Shown here: piece by piece, positions 1 through 7,742 of the stretch
How the letters are laid out: the number at the start of each line of letters is the position of its first letter
How positions within the stretch are numbered: the stretch's first letter is position 1
Source of the DNA: Myxococcus stipitatus
GTDB lineage: Bacteria > Myxococcota > Myxococcia > Myxococcales > Myxococcaceae
DNA length: 64,000 nt
Assembly: GCF_021412625.1 (NCBI RefSeq)
Contig: NZ_JAKCFI010000005.1
Location: 248,001-312,000 of the forward strand
Direction: 5' to 3'
The notes under the pieces: generated by a model
Seen by the model: only the letters and a program-made list of their open reading frames with translations
Databases searched by the model: none
What the model was told of the DNA's origin: nothing
Position numbers and translations under genes: made by a program

Positions 1-1
1 C

Positions 2-730
2 GACTCGCTGGACCTCGACACTCCCGGCATCCAGGGTGCCGACGTGTACCCGGTGACATCCGGAAAGCTGGCGGCCATCGTCAGCGATATCGAGCAGCAG
101 ACGCTCCGACCGGAGCGCAAACTCCTCAGCACCCACAGCGCGGTGCTGGGCCGCGTGATGGACCAGGCGCCGATGCTGCCGGTCGCGTTCGGCATCATCG
201 CCGGCAGCGAGCGGGAGGTCCGGAATCTGCTGGCCGAGCACGAGAACGACTTCCTCACGCAGCTCGATGCGGTGAGCGGGAATGTGGAGCTGGGCCTCCG
301 GATCCGGCTGATCGACCCCAATGCGTTCGAGTACTACGTCAACGCCTTCCCCGAGCTCAGGGCGATGCGGGACGACCTCTACCGCGAGGGGGAACCGTCG
401 CGCGAAGAGAAGATCGAACTGGGGAAGCAGTTCGTCGACCTGCTCAACGGCTTCCGTGAGGAGACCGCGGACAAGGTGCTCGATGGAATCGAGTCCATCG
501 CCAGCCAGACCGTGGTCAACGAGCCGCGCAACGAGTCGGAGGTGGTGAATCTGGCCGCGCTGGTGCCGCGAAAGAAGGTCGACGCCTTCAACGCGACCGT
601 GGAGAAGCTGGGCGCGACGCTGCCCGACGACTTCCAGGTGGACGTGACCGGCCCCTGGCCGCCGTACAGCTTCATCAATCTGCGAATCCACTTCGAGCAG
701 GTGGAGGAGGCAGCGCAGGGGGCGCCTTGA
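2..730 (+). CDS. gvpF: Gas vesicle protein GvpF/GvpL family, 5' end outside the window
   Basis: GvpF/GvpL proteins are accessory or minor structural proteins needed to nucleate and assemble the protein shell of gas vesicles. The frame is open from base 2. The segment GIQGADVYPVTSGKLAAIVSD matches the conserved N-terminal region of the family (G-x-G-x-V ... G-x-LAAIVSD), followed by LPVAFGIIAGSE and the C-terminal DVTGPWPPYSFI motif. A GTG at 44 could be read as a start, but it lies inside that conserved region, so the real start is upstream of the window. The stop overlaps the TTG start of gvpG. F and L are close paralogues; F is preferred because G follows directly, as in the Bacillus megaterium order F-G-L-S-K-J recalled from the literature. 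Confidence 0.88.
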   Translation, partial: DSLDLDTPGIQGADVYPVTSGKLAAIVSDIEQQTLRPERKLLSTHSAVLGRVMDQAPMLPVAFGIIAGSEREVRNLLAEHENDFLTQLDAVSGNVELGLRIRLIDPNAFEYYVNAFPELRAMRDDLYREGEPSREEKIELGKQFVDLLNGFREETADKVLDGIESIASQTVVNEPRNESEVVNLAALVPRKKVDAFNATVEKLGATLPDDFQVDVTGPWPPYSFINLRIHFEQVEEAAQGAP

Positions 731-1008
731 TCATCCTGGACGACATCCTGATGGCGCCTGTCCGGAGCATCGCGTGGATCTTCCGCTCGGTGCACAAGGC
801 CGTGCAGGACGAACAGGCCAATGAGGAGACGGACCTCCGCGCCCGCCTGAGCGACCTGTACCAGGAGCTCGAGCGCGGAGAGATCACGGAGGAACAGTTC
901 GACGAGCAGGAGTCGCGACTGCTCGACCGCCTGGACGCGTTGAAGGAAGAGAAGGAGGGAGCAGGGCCCGCGACGCCTGGAACAGGCCCTGGAGGTGAGA
1001 ACGGATGA
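727..1008 (+). CDS. gvpG: Gas vesicle protein GvpG
   Basis: A small (93 aa) accessory protein of gas vesicle assembly. The core ILMAPVRSIAWIFRSVHKAV followed by a charged helical stretch (LSDLYQELERGEITEEQFDEQESRLLDRLD) is the GvpG pattern: a short hydrophobic segment, then an E/L-rich predicted coiled coil with the EGEIT-EEQF-like turn. The C-terminus is Gly/Pro-rich. It starts with TTG overlapping the gvpF/L stop (TTGA), which suggests translational coupling, and its own stop overlaps the next ATG (ATGA). Length is normal for the family (about 80-100 aa). Confidence 0.87.
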   Translation: MIILDDILMAPVRSIAWIFRSVHKAVQDEQANEETDLRARLSDLYQELERGEITEEQFDEQESRLLDRLDALKEEKEGAGPATPGTGPGGENG

Positions 1009-1226
1009 ACGGGCAGGCGACGACACCCGAGTCACAGCAGGAGCGCGCCTCGGTGTTGGAGTTGCTGGACCGGGTGCTCAACAAGGGCGTGGTCATCAGC
1101 GGTGACCTGGTGATTTCGGTGGCCGACGTGGACCTCATCTACCTGGGCCTGCGGCTGCTGTTGACCTCGGTGGAGACGGCGCTGGAGGTGGGCACCCTTC
1201 CCGAACGTCCTCAACGCTTGCAGTGA
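1005..1226 (+). CDS. gvpS: Gas vesicle GvpA-superfamily minor protein, GvpS-like
   Basis: A 73-aa member of the GvpA/J/M/S superfamily of small hydrophobic shell-associated proteins. The core LLDRVLNKGVVISGDLVISV followed by DVDLIYLGLRLLLTSVETA shows the shared helix-strand-strand-helix pattern. The SGDL/ISVADVDL wording and the lack of a GvpA-type C-terminus point to the S (or M) subtype, not the main shell protein GvpA. The gene overlaps gvpG by ATGA and precedes gvpK, the position of gvpS in B. megaterium. The exact subtype letter is an inference. No gene with a canonical GvpA sequence is inside the window; it would have to lie to the left. Confidence 0.8.
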   Translation: MNGQATTPESQQERASVLELLDRVLNKGVVISGDLVISVADVDLIYLGLRLLLTSVETALEVGTLPERPQRLQ

Positions 1227-1274
1227 GGCGGGTGGAGGACCCGCCCACACGCGGGCCGGGAGACGAGGTGAACC

Positions 1275-1601
1275 ATGGCAGTCGAGGGCGCGCCACAGGC
1301 GGTGGAGGAGTTCGCCCGAGCGTTGGAGCCGACGAAGCCGCCCAAGCTGGAGCTGGACGAGGAGAACGTCCAGTCCGGGCTGGTGCGGCTGGTGCTCGCC
1401 GTCGTCGAGCTCATCCGCCAGTTGCTGGAGAGGCAGGCGCTGCGCCGGATCGACGGCGGCACCCTGAGCGAGGAGCAGATTGAAAGGCTCGGCGTCACCT
1501 TCCTGCGCCTGCAGGAGCAGATGGATGCCTTGAAGAAGCAATTCCACCTGACGGACGAGGACCTGAATCTGGACCTCGGGCCGCTGGGCACGACGCTGTG
1601 A
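1275..1601 (+). CDS. gvpK: Gas vesicle protein GvpK
   Basis: GvpK (108 aa here) is one of the essential accessory proteins in most gas vesicle clusters; its molecular role is poorly defined. Diagnostic segments are ENVQSGLVRLVLAVVELIRQ and LLERQALRRIDGGTLSEEQ, then a helical region (ERLGVTFLRLQEQMDALKKQ) and the acidic C-terminal LTDEDLNLDLGPLG, all characteristic of the family. The ATG at 1275 is preceded by a GAGG-like ribosome binding site. It lies 48 bp after gvpS and 36 bp before gvpJ, all on the same strand, consistent with one operon. Confidence 0.92.
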   Translation: MAVEGAPQAVEEFARALEPTKPPKLELDEENVQSGLVRLVLAVVELIRQLLERQALRRIDGGTLSEEQIERLGVTFLRLQEQMDALKKQFHLTDEDLNLDLGPLGTTL

Positions 1602-1637
1602 GGCTGGCCGAGCAGCGGACAGAGAGAGCGAGGAGCC

Positions 1638-2036
1638 ATGGCCCGAATCGACGAGCGCGCGACGACGCCCCCTCAGCGGAACTACCCGCCCACCTCGACC
1701 CGCAGCAGCTCCGTGGCCGACATCCTCGAGCGGGTGCTGGACAAGGGCATCGTCATCACCGGGGACATCAAGATCAGTCTGACGAACGTCGAGCTGTTGA
1801 CCATCCAGATCCGACTCATCATCAGCTCGGTGGAGCGGGCGCAGGAGATGGGCCTGGATTGGTGGACGACCAACCCCAACTTCAGCTCCCGCGCGCGCCA
1901 GCAGCTCCCGGCGGCACAAGCGCCCGAGGCGGCGCCAGCTCGAGGTGCCTCGGCCGAACCGGCGGCTCCGGTCCCACGCGCTGCTCCCAAGCCCTCCCCC
2001 ACGCGCAGGCGCGCGCCCAAGGCCAGGAAGGTGTAG
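1638..2036 (+). CDS. gvpJ: Gas vesicle protein GvpJ
   Basis: A 132-aa GvpA-superfamily protein. ILERVLDKGIVITGDIKISL and NVELLTIQIRLIISSVERAQ followed by EMGLDWW is the GvpJ signature (the D-W-W after the last helix distinguishes J from A). Minor shell components of this type are thought to help form the conical tips. The C-terminal 60 residues (from about residue 80) are Ala/Pro/Arg-rich low complexity, unusual compared with compact GvpJ proteins and possibly a disordered tail. The start is supported by GAGGAG 5' of ATG. It is the last gas vesicle gene; the next gene is on the opposite strand. Confidence 0.85.
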   Translation: MARIDERATTPPQRNYPPTSTRSSSVADILERVLDKGIVITGDIKISLTNVELLTIQIRLIISSVERAQEMGLDWWTTNPNFSSRARQQLPAAQAPEAAPARGASAEPAAPVPRAAPKPSPTRRRAPKARKV

Positions 2037-2072
2037 GGAGGGGCCGCGCGCGCACGACTCGCCGGCCCCCTC
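2037..2072. terminator. Possible short hairpin between convergent genes
   Basis: The 39-bp gap between gvpJ and the HEAT gene carries GGGGCC (2040-2045) and GGCCCC (2064-2069) as inverted arms around an 18-nt loop. There is no T-run. The position between two convergent stops is what suggests termination; the structure itself is weak. Confidence 0.3.
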
Positions 2073-2075
2073 ATC

Positions 2076-3299
2076 TCAAGCCAGCTGCTGGAGCAGGTCC
2101 CGGGCCGTCTCGCGCGCATACCCCGTCCCGTCGCGCGCCACCGTCTCCAGCAGGGACCGGGCGCGCCGCAGCGTGGGGCGCTCCACGGTCTCCAGGGCAC
2201 TGAGGGCCACACCGACCTTCTCGGGCTCGTCGGTCGCGGTGAGCAGCGCGGAGAGCAGGGTCAGCGCCTCCTGGGGTGAGGCCCCCACGCGCAGCAGCGC
2301 CACCGCGGCGCAGGAGGCCACGGCGGGGCTCTCATCCTGGAGGTGGCGACGCAGCGTGGCCACGGTGGTGAGGGACGACAGCCGGGCCAATCCCAACAGC
2401 GACACCGCCTCCAAGCGGACAGGCGCCTGAGGGTCCTCGGCGGACCGCAGGAGCGTGGGCTCCAGGAGGTTCAGCTCCGGTGGCGGCCTCCCCTCGCGCC
2501 GCTGCTCCTCCAGCAGGCCGCGCAGGGACATCAGCGCCAGGTAGTGGCGCACGCCCTCCGTCTTCTCGACCTGCCCGAGCAAGGCGGGCATGGCGAGCCC
2601 CGGCGCCAGTGGGGCCAGCGCGCCCAGCGACTCCAGGGCGGCGCCCGCGACCGGCTCCACATCATCGAGCACGGTCAGCACCTCCGGGAGCAGGTCCACT
2701 GCGGGCTTCCCCACCCGCCCCACCACGCCGGCGGCGGCCCTGCGCACCGAAGCGCGCGGATGACGGAGCGCCGACGCCAAGGTGCCCAGCGAGAGCCGGG
2801 GTACGGCCCGGTAGAGGTTCGCCACCAGGAGCGCCGCGTCATCCACCGCCATCGCGTCCGCGTCCAGCGACGCCACCGCGTCGAACACCGCGTCGAGAGC
2901 CCCCTCGGCGAGTTGCTCCTGTGGCGGCCACCAGGAGGTCTGGAGGAGATGGAGGATGGCCCCCCGCGCGCGAGCGCCCGGGCGCCTCAGCGCCTCGAGG
3001 AGCAGCCGCGCCGCCTGCTCCCGCCGGCCCTCGTCCTCCGCGCAGAGCGCCTCCCCGAGCGCCTCCAGCGCGACCTCCACGGCCTTGGGGTCCGAAGCGT
3101 CGAGACGGGAAACGGACTCTTCCAGGGAGCGGACGTGCTTCACGGGGTCCTTGAGGAGCGTCGAGGAGGTTGAGCGAAACCCGAGCGGGACTCCATGGAT
3201 AATCCCGCCACCGTCGTCGATCTCCAAGAACGCACCACCCCAGGCGACGCGGCAAGCCACCGGTGGCCCGTTCCCAGCGGCGTCACAAAGGGAGGACAC
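2076..3299 (-). CDS. HEAT-repeat protein of unknown partner
   Basis: This encodes up to 407 aa made almost entirely of alpha-helical HEAT-like repeats (for example DDAALLVANLYRAVPRLSLG, HPRASVRRAAAGVVGRVG, DPQAPVRLEAVSLLGLARL, DESPAVASCAAVALLRVG). Such solenoids are protein-protein interaction scaffolds. No catalytic motif or signal peptide is visible. The N-terminus is uncertain: the longest frame starts at a GTG at 3299, 12 bp after the DoxX gene's stop, but the first 45 or so residues are not repeat-like and later GTG codons are possible. It may be cotranscribed with the upstream DoxX gene. Nothing links it to the gas vesicle genes except convergence. Confidence 0.75.
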   Translation of the reverse strand: MSSLCDAAGNGPPVACRVAWGGAFLEIDDGGGIIHGVPLGFRSTSSTLLKDPVKHVRSLEESVSRLDASDPKAVEVALEALGEALCAEDEGRREQAARLLLEALRRPGARARGAILHLLQTSWWPPQEQLAEGALDAVFDAVASLDADAMAVDDAALLVANLYRAVPRLSLGTLASALRHPRASVRRAAAGVVGRVGKPAVDLLPEVLTVLDDVEPVAGAALESLGALAPLAPGLAMPALLGQVEKTEGVRHYLALMSLRGLLEEQRREGRPPPELNLLEPTLLRSAEDPQAPVRLEAVSLLGLARLSSLTTVATLRRHLQDESPAVASCAAVALLRVGASPQEALTLLSALLTATDEPEKVGVALSALETVERPTLRRARSLLETVARDGTGYARETARDLLQQLA

Positions 3300-3311
3300 C
3301 CGGCAACGGGC

Positions 3312-3737
3312 TCACGCAGACGCGACGACGGGCGCGCGGGACCTGCGCCCCCAGGCGACGAAGAGCGAGAGCGCCACGAGCAGGACGTTGAAGGGCGCGT
3401 TCGCCGCCTCGCCGCGCGAGACGTGGAAGACGATGGCGCAGCCCTGGAGCGCCGCGCAGCCGAGGGCCGCGAGGACCGTCAGCCCGGGTCTGATGCGCGT
3501 GAGCCACGGCAGGACGACGCCGAGCCCGCCGGCCAGGTCCACCACCGCCGTCGCGTACAGGAACGCCGGGGAGACCTGCCCCGCCCACGGAATCATCTCG
3601 GCCAGGCGGGGAATCGGCGTCAGGAGCTTCCACACGCCCGTGCCGACGAAGAGGAGCCCCAGCAGGACCTGGACACTCCATAGGGAGACGGACAGCGCTC
3701 TGGACGGACCCGTACCACCACCGTTGACCTCGGTCAT
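3312..3737 (-). CDS. DoxX-family membrane protein
   Basis: A 141-aa integral membrane protein with four predicted hydrophobic segments (LWSVQVLLGLLFVGTGVWKL; FLYATAVVDLAGGLGVVLPW; LTVLAALGCAALQGCAIVFH; FNVLLVALSLFVAW). The VGTGVWKL and DLAGGLGVVLPW patterns are those of DoxX-like small quinone-related membrane proteins. The cellular role in this family is mostly unknown; many members respond to redox or thiol stress. It is transcribed divergently from an HxlR regulator, a common pairing, so it is the probable target of that regulator. Confidence 0.85.
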   Translation of the reverse strand: MTEVNGGGTGPSRALSVSLWSVQVLLGLLFVGTGVWKLLTPIPRLAEMIPWAGQVSPAFLYATAVVDLAGGLGVVLPWLTRIRPGLTVLAALGCAALQGCAIVFHVSRGEAANAPFNVLLVALSLFVAWGRRSRAPVVASA

Positions 3738-3789
3738 GACTCTGCTCGCAAGGGAAGACGCGACCCGGGCTCCTGGTCACGTTCAGGAA

Positions 3790-3826
3790 CCTTGTCTACT
3801 TTCATACCGGCCCGAGCCGGACAAGG
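3790..3826. promoter_or_regulatory. Candidate HxlR operator dyad
   Basis: CCTTGTC (3790-3796) and its exact reverse complement GACAAGG (3820-3826) lie 30 bp apart in the 120-bp divergent region between the DoxX gene and the HxlR regulator. A three-turn spacing puts both half-sites on the same face of the helix, as expected for a dimeric winged-helix repressor. The right arm merges with the GGAGG upstream of the regulator. Site function is inferred. Confidence 0.4.
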
Positions 3827-3857
3827 AGGCACCTTGAAGTCACTAGGGAACGGAAAG

Positions 3858-4229
3858 ATGACCACGCGCTTCGACAGCGACTGCGTCGGGACGCGGGAGA
3901 TCCTCAGCCTCGTCGGAGACAAGTGGAGCGTGCTGGTCATCGTGAACCTGGGCGAGGGCGACCTGCGCTTCAGCGACCTCAAGCGCGCCATCTCGGGCAT
4001 CTCCCAGCGGATGCTGACCCATACGTTGCGCCGCCTGGAATGCGACGGGCTCGTCTCGCGCACCGTCACCCCGACGGTGCCCCTGCGCGTGGACTACGCG
4101 CTCACCGCGCTCGGACAGACACTGCTCGAGCCCGTGACCCACCTGGCCCTCTGGGCCCAGAGCCATCAGGCGGAGATCCAGGGCGCGCGGGATGCATTCC
4201 AGCGCGCCAGCGGCGCCAAGGCGAAGTAG
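3858..4229 (+). CDS. HxlR-family transcriptional regulator
   Basis: A winged helix-turn-helix regulator of 123 aa. The HxlR pattern is clear: a Cys near the N-terminus (DSDCVGTREILSLVGDKWSV, residue about 9), LRFSDLKRAISGISQRMLTH (recognition helix), LRRLECDGLVSRTV and the wing P-x-V-x-Y-x-LT (VPLRVDYALTALG). The early Cys is the redox-sensing residue in characterised relatives such as HypR and QorR; whether it senses here is inference. The ATG at 3858 gives the usual distance to this Cys. A TTG at 3834 with GGAGG just upstream would add 8 residues. It probably regulates the divergent DoxX gene and itself. Confidence 0.88.
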   Translation: MTTRFDSDCVGTREILSLVGDKWSVLVIVNLGEGDLRFSDLKRAISGISQRMLTHTLRRLECDGLVSRTVTPTVPLRVDYALTALGQTLLEPVTHLALWAQSHQAEIQGARDAFQRASGAKAK

Positions 4230-4321
4230 CTCCGCCCTCCGAAGACCCTCGCATTTCGTGCGAATACGGGAAGCAACGTTCTCCACTTGGGATTCGACAA
4301 GGCTTGAAGCATGTTCAGCCG

Positions 4322-5245
4322 ATGAATCATCAGGAGTCCGCGCTTTTCTTCGGGACGCTGTTGCTGTGGGTTCCCCTGCTGCTGGGTGTCTGGGTCGGGA
4401 GGTGGCGTCGCAAGCGCGCTCGCGCCGACGGGTCCGCCGCCAGGCTCTGGGCCTTCGTGAACCTCCCGGGGGCCCTCTTCTTGATGGTGACCTGCAGTGG
4501 CATCATGGTGCCGCGAACGCTCGCGTGGCTGAGTTCGCTCCGAGCGTTGCCCTTCTCGCCCACGCCAGGGATGCTGCGAGGCGTCGCCCTGTTCGCGGCC
4601 TTCGTGGTGGGCTACAGCATCGCATCGTTCATCTGGGGCGGCTCGACACAGGGCGCCTCGACGGCGTCCACCGACGCGACGGGGCCCGTCAACAAGCACT
4701 CCAGCGCGAAGGTGCTCGCCATCATCTTCGCCACCATCGCGCTCGGCATCGGAGGGGGTGTGGTGAGCGTGGGCCTCAAGAAGGGGGGCTTCCTGACGAC
4801 GTCGGACGTGGGAGGCTTCCCCGAGCTGGCCAAGGTCCAGGAGCAGCTGAGGCCCCTCGAGGCCTGTTCGATCACTTACCAGCGGCGCGACAAGCGCGGC
4901 CATCGCCAGCACCCGAACTCGGTCTTCATCGAGACGTGCACGGTGGGCGAATACATCAGCGTCCTCATCGACGTCCCGGGGACCTGGGCGAGCAAGGGCG
5001 TCGGCTTCGAGATGAGCCGTGGCTCCATGTCGGATCCCTGGGTGATCCTGGTCGAGAAGGCGGAGGTGCCCTTCCCCGACCTCCAGGAGGCGCTCACGGA
5101 CTTCGCGCCCCGCATCGCCGCGCAATACCCCGACTTGCTGCGCAAGCGACGCGAGGGAGCCGCCGATATGGAGCGCCACCTGGACGAGCAGCAGCGGCTG
5201 AAGCGGGAGCGCCAGGAGCGCGCGAAGGACTCCTATCCCCAGTGA
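4322..5245 (+). CDS. Membrane protein of unknown function
   Basis: I do not recognise this 307-aa protein. The N-terminal third has about three hydrophobic segments (LFFGTLLLWVPLLLGVWVG; LWAFVNLPGALFLMVTCSG; RGVALFAAFVVGYSIASFIW) and a fourth near residue 135-155 (AKVLAIIFATIALGIGGGVV). The C-terminal half is soluble with paired Cys residues (EACSITYQRR ... FIETCTVGEY) that could form a disulphide if exported, then a strongly charged helix (ERHLDEQQRLKRERQERAK). ATG 4322 was chosen because it directly precedes the first membrane segment. It is convergent with the AraC gene, 8 bp between stops. Confidence 0.7.
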   Translation: MNHQESALFFGTLLLWVPLLLGVWVGRWRRKRARADGSAARLWAFVNLPGALFLMVTCSGIMVPRTLAWLSSLRALPFSPTPGMLRGVALFAAFVVGYSIASFIWGGSTQGASTASTDATGPVNKHSSAKVLAIIFATIALGIGGGVVSVGLKKGGFLTTSDVGGFPELAKVQEQLRPLEACSITYQRRDKRGHRQHPNSVFIETCTVGEYISVLIDVPGTWASKGVGFEMSRGSMSDPWVILVEKAEVPFPDLQEALTDFAPRIAAQYPDLLRKRREGAADMERHLDEQQRLKRERQERAKDSYPQ

Positions 5246-5253
5246 CGCCTCCG

Positions 5254-6192
5254 TCACGCCTTGCGGACCGCGCCGGGTGAGACGCCCATGAACCGCTTGA
5301 AGGCGCGGCTGAAGGCCGCCTCGGACTGGTAGCCCATGCGCGCCGCCAGCTCCGCGAGCCCCGGGCGCTCCTCCTTCAGGCACGTGTGGGCCACGGCCAT
5401 GCGCCAGCGCGCCAGGTAGTGCATCGGCGGCTCCCCCACCAGCCGGGTGAAGCGCGCGGAGAAGGCCGAGCGGGACATCGCGACGTGCGAAGCGAGCGTC
5501 GCCACCGTCCATGGCCGCGTCGGCTCGCGATGGATGAGGGCGAGCGCGCGGCCCACGTCTCGGTCCTGGAGCGCCCCCAGCCAGCCCGTCTTCGCCGAGG
5601 CGTCGCTCGCCATCCACTCGCGCAAGGCCTGCACCACCAGCACGTCCGCGAGCCGGGTGATGACCGTCTCGCCACCAGGGCGCAGCTCCTTCGCCTCCAG
5701 GGCCATGAAGCGCAAGGTGCTCTGGAACCAGTCCATCCGCGGCGAGTCCGAAGGCTCGACCCGGATGATGGCGGGCAGGAGCGAGACCAGGTGTCGCGCG
5801 GCGGGATGGTCGAGCCGCACCGCGCCGCAGATGAGCGTCGTGGGCGCGCCACCGCCTCCGTGGCGCAGGATGGAGTAGCGCTCGCTGACCAGCTCCTCCG
5901 GGAGCTCCTCCAGCCGGCGCGTGGCGCCGCCCCGCTCGCTCGTCAGACGGTGCCCCCGTCCATGGGGAAGGAGCGCGAACATCCCCGGCTGGAGCAGCAT
6001 CGGCTCGCCGTCGTCGACCTCCAGCCAGCACTGGCCGGACGCCACGACGTGGAACATCAGGCAGCCCTCCATCGCCGGGAGCGCCAGCCCCCACGGAGCC
6101 GACAGCTCCGAACGGCAATAGAACGTCCCGCTCATCCGCAGGAAGTGCAGCGCCTCTCCGAGCGAATCCACCGGCGGCATCAGGTCCGTCAT
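5254..6192 (-). CDS. AraC-family regulator with cupin sensor domain
   Basis: A 312-aa transcription factor. Residues about 1-180 form an AraC_binding_2/cupin-like ligand domain (FHVVASGQCWLEVDDGEPML, FALLPHGRGHRL). Residues about 205-312 are the double helix-turn-helix AraC domain: WTVATLASHVAMSRSAFSAR, then PMHYLARWRMAVA and the second HTH LAELAARMGYQSEAAFSRAF followed by KRFMGVSPGAVRK. The ATG at 6192 is chosen over the longer frame because cupin-type relatives begin just before D-x-L. It is divergent from the NmrA-like/DUF1772 pair with 155 bp between starts, so it is the likely regulator of that pair; the inducer is unknown. Confidence 0.9.
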   Translation of the reverse strand: MTDLMPPVDSLGEALHFLRMSGTFYCRSELSAPWGLALPAMEGCLMFHVVASGQCWLEVDDGEPMLLQPGMFALLPHGRGHRLTSERGGATRRLEELPEELVSERYSILRHGGGGAPTTLICGAVRLDHPAARHLVSLLPAIIRVEPSDSPRMDWFQSTLRFMALEAKELRPGGETVITRLADVLVVQALREWMASDASAKTGWLGALQDRDVGRALALIHREPTRPWTVATLASHVAMSRSAFSARFTRLVGEPPMHYLARWRMAVAHTCLKEERPGLAELAARMGYQSEAAFSRAFKRFMGVSPGAVRKA

Positions 6193-6347
6193 GCCCCGGA
6201 GTATCCCGCCCTCCCCCATCCATCGTCCAGGTGACTTGGACGAATGAGCATGAACCAGCGACACCCAGGCATGGAGAATCCTCAGCTCGGCGTCGATATT
6301 GGATTCCAGGCAAATCACTGCCGTGGGGACATCCCCAGGAGGAAGCC

Positions 6348-7235
6348 ATGCTGGTCGTGATGGGAGCGAACGGAAACACGGGGCGGAAGCTCGTCGAAAT
6401 CCTGCGGCGCGAGGGGCAGCGGGTCCGGGCGTTGGGGCGATCCCCGGAGCGCCTGGCGCCGCTCACCGCGCTGGGAGCGGAGGTCCTCACGGGCGAGGCG
6501 GACGACGCCGCGTTCCTGACGCGGGCCTTCCGCGGGGCCGACGCGGTCTACACCCTGCTGCCGGTGGATCGCACGTCGCCGGACTATCACTCCGCGCAGC
6601 GGCGGAAGGGAGAGGCCATCGTCCAGGCGCTGCGGGACAGCGGCGTCCGGCACGCGGTGGCGCTCAGCAGCCTGGGCGCGGACCTGAGCGAGGGCACGGG
6701 CCTGCTCGCCACGCTGCACGACCAGGAGGAGCGGCTGAAGACCCTGCGGGACACCCACGTGCTGCTGCTGCGTCCGGTGTCCTTCTTCGAGAACTTCCAC
6801 GACGTGCTGGGGCTCATCAAGCACCAGGGCATCAGCGGTGACTCCGTCGAACCGGACCTCGCCATTCCCATGATTGCCACGCGAGACATCGCGGAGGCGG
6901 CGGCCCGCGCGATGATGGCGCGAGACTGGACGGGCCACGTCGCGCGCGAGCTGCTCGGTCCGCGCGACCTGAGCCCTCACGAAGCCACGCGACTGCTGGG
7001 CGCGAGCCTCGGCCTCCCCGACCTCGAGTATGTCCGGTTCCCCGACGCGGACATGGCGGGCGCCCTGGTGCAGGCGGGGATGTCGGAGACCTTCGCCAGC
7101 CTGTATGTGGGGATGACGCGTGCCTTCAATGAAGGGCGCGTCCAGCCACGCCACGGTCGCACGCCGGAGAACACCACGCCCACGCGCTTCGAGGACTTCG
7201 TCGGGGAGCTCGCCCGGGCCTACGCGGCCCTCTGA
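6348..7235 (+). CDS. NmrA-like NAD(P)-binding oxidoreductase
   Basis: A 295-aa atypical short-chain dehydrogenase of the NmrA/azoreductase-like type. The N-terminal Rossmann motif is LVVMGANGNTGRKLVEILRR (GxxGxxG), followed by the NADP-type Arg loop (VRALGRSPERL) and GADAVYTLLPVD. It lacks a standard YxxxK pair, as is common in NmrA-like proteins, which may act as NAD(P) sensors or reductases. ATG 6348 has an excellent AGGAGG. The DUF1772 gene follows 14 bp downstream, and the AraC regulator is divergent. The substrate cannot be predicted. Confidence 0.87.
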   Translation: MLVVMGANGNTGRKLVEILRREGQRVRALGRSPERLAPLTALGAEVLTGEADDAAFLTRAFRGADAVYTLLPVDRTSPDYHSAQRRKGEAIVQALRDSGVRHAVALSSLGADLSEGTGLLATLHDQEERLKTLRDTHVLLLRPVSFFENFHDVLGLIKHQGISGDSVEPDLAIPMIATRDIAEAAARAMMARDWTGHVARELLGPRDLSPHEATRLLGASLGLPDLEYVRFPDADMAGALVQAGMSETFASLYVGMTRAFNEGRVQPRHGRTPENTTPTRFEDFVGELARAYAAL

Positions 7236-7249
7236 GAAAGGAACAGGCC

Positions 7250-7729
7250 ATGCTCGAAGCCACGGTGAACACGCTGACGTGGATCGCCACCGCGGGGTGC
7301 GCGCTCCTGGCGGGGACCTTCTTCGCCTTCTCGTCGTTCGTGATGAAGGGACTCGCCCGCCTCCCACCCGAGCGCGGTATCGAGGCCATGCAGGCCATCA
7401 ACGTCGCGGCGCTCGAGCGCGGCCTGATGGCCGTGTTCTTCGGCACCACCGTGGCCTGCCTCCTGCTCGCCGTCTCCACCCCGTGGACCTGGGGCACGAC
7501 GGGCGCGGGGCCAAGGCTCGTGGGCGCCCTGGTGCTGCTGGTGGGCGGCTTCGTGGTGACGGCCGCGTTCAACGTGCCCCGGAACGAGGCCCTGGCGGCC
7601 CTCACCCCCACCAGCCCCGAGGCCGCGGACCGGTGGAGGGACTACGTGGCCACCTGGACGGCGTGGAATCACGTCCGGACCGGAGCCTGTCTCGCGGCGG
7701 CGCTCCTGCTCGCGCGCGCCACGCGTTAG
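7250..7729 (+). CDS. DUF1772 (anthrone-oxygenase-like) membrane protein
   Basis: A 159-aa protein with four predicted membrane segments (WIATAGCALLAGTFFAFSSF; LMAVFFGTTVACLLLAV; LVGALVLLVGGFVVTAAFNV; TGACLAAALLLARA). The features G-x-FFAFSSFVMKGL, MQAINVAAL and FNVPRNEAL and the W-x-x-WN-HVRT end are the DUF1772 signature, a family including fungal anthrone oxygenases. With the NmrA-like gene 14 bp upstream it forms a common two-gene unit, probably for small-molecule redox chemistry; this is inference. The stop is 13 bp from the convergent lipoprotein gene. Confidence 0.85.
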   Translation: MLEATVNTLTWIATAGCALLAGTFFAFSSFVMKGLARLPPERGIEAMQAINVAALERGLMAVFFGTTVACLLLAVSTPWTWGTTGAGPRLVGALVLLVGGFVVTAAFNVPRNEALAALTPTSPEAADRWRDYVATWTAWNHVRTGACLAAALLLARATR

Positions 7730-7742
7730 CGGCCCGCGTGCC

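Noticed and set aside
44..730. GTG at 44 as the true start of the first gas vesicle gene
   Set aside because: The frame is open to the left edge, and residues before 44 (LDTPGIQGAD) match the conserved N-terminal region of GvpF/L.
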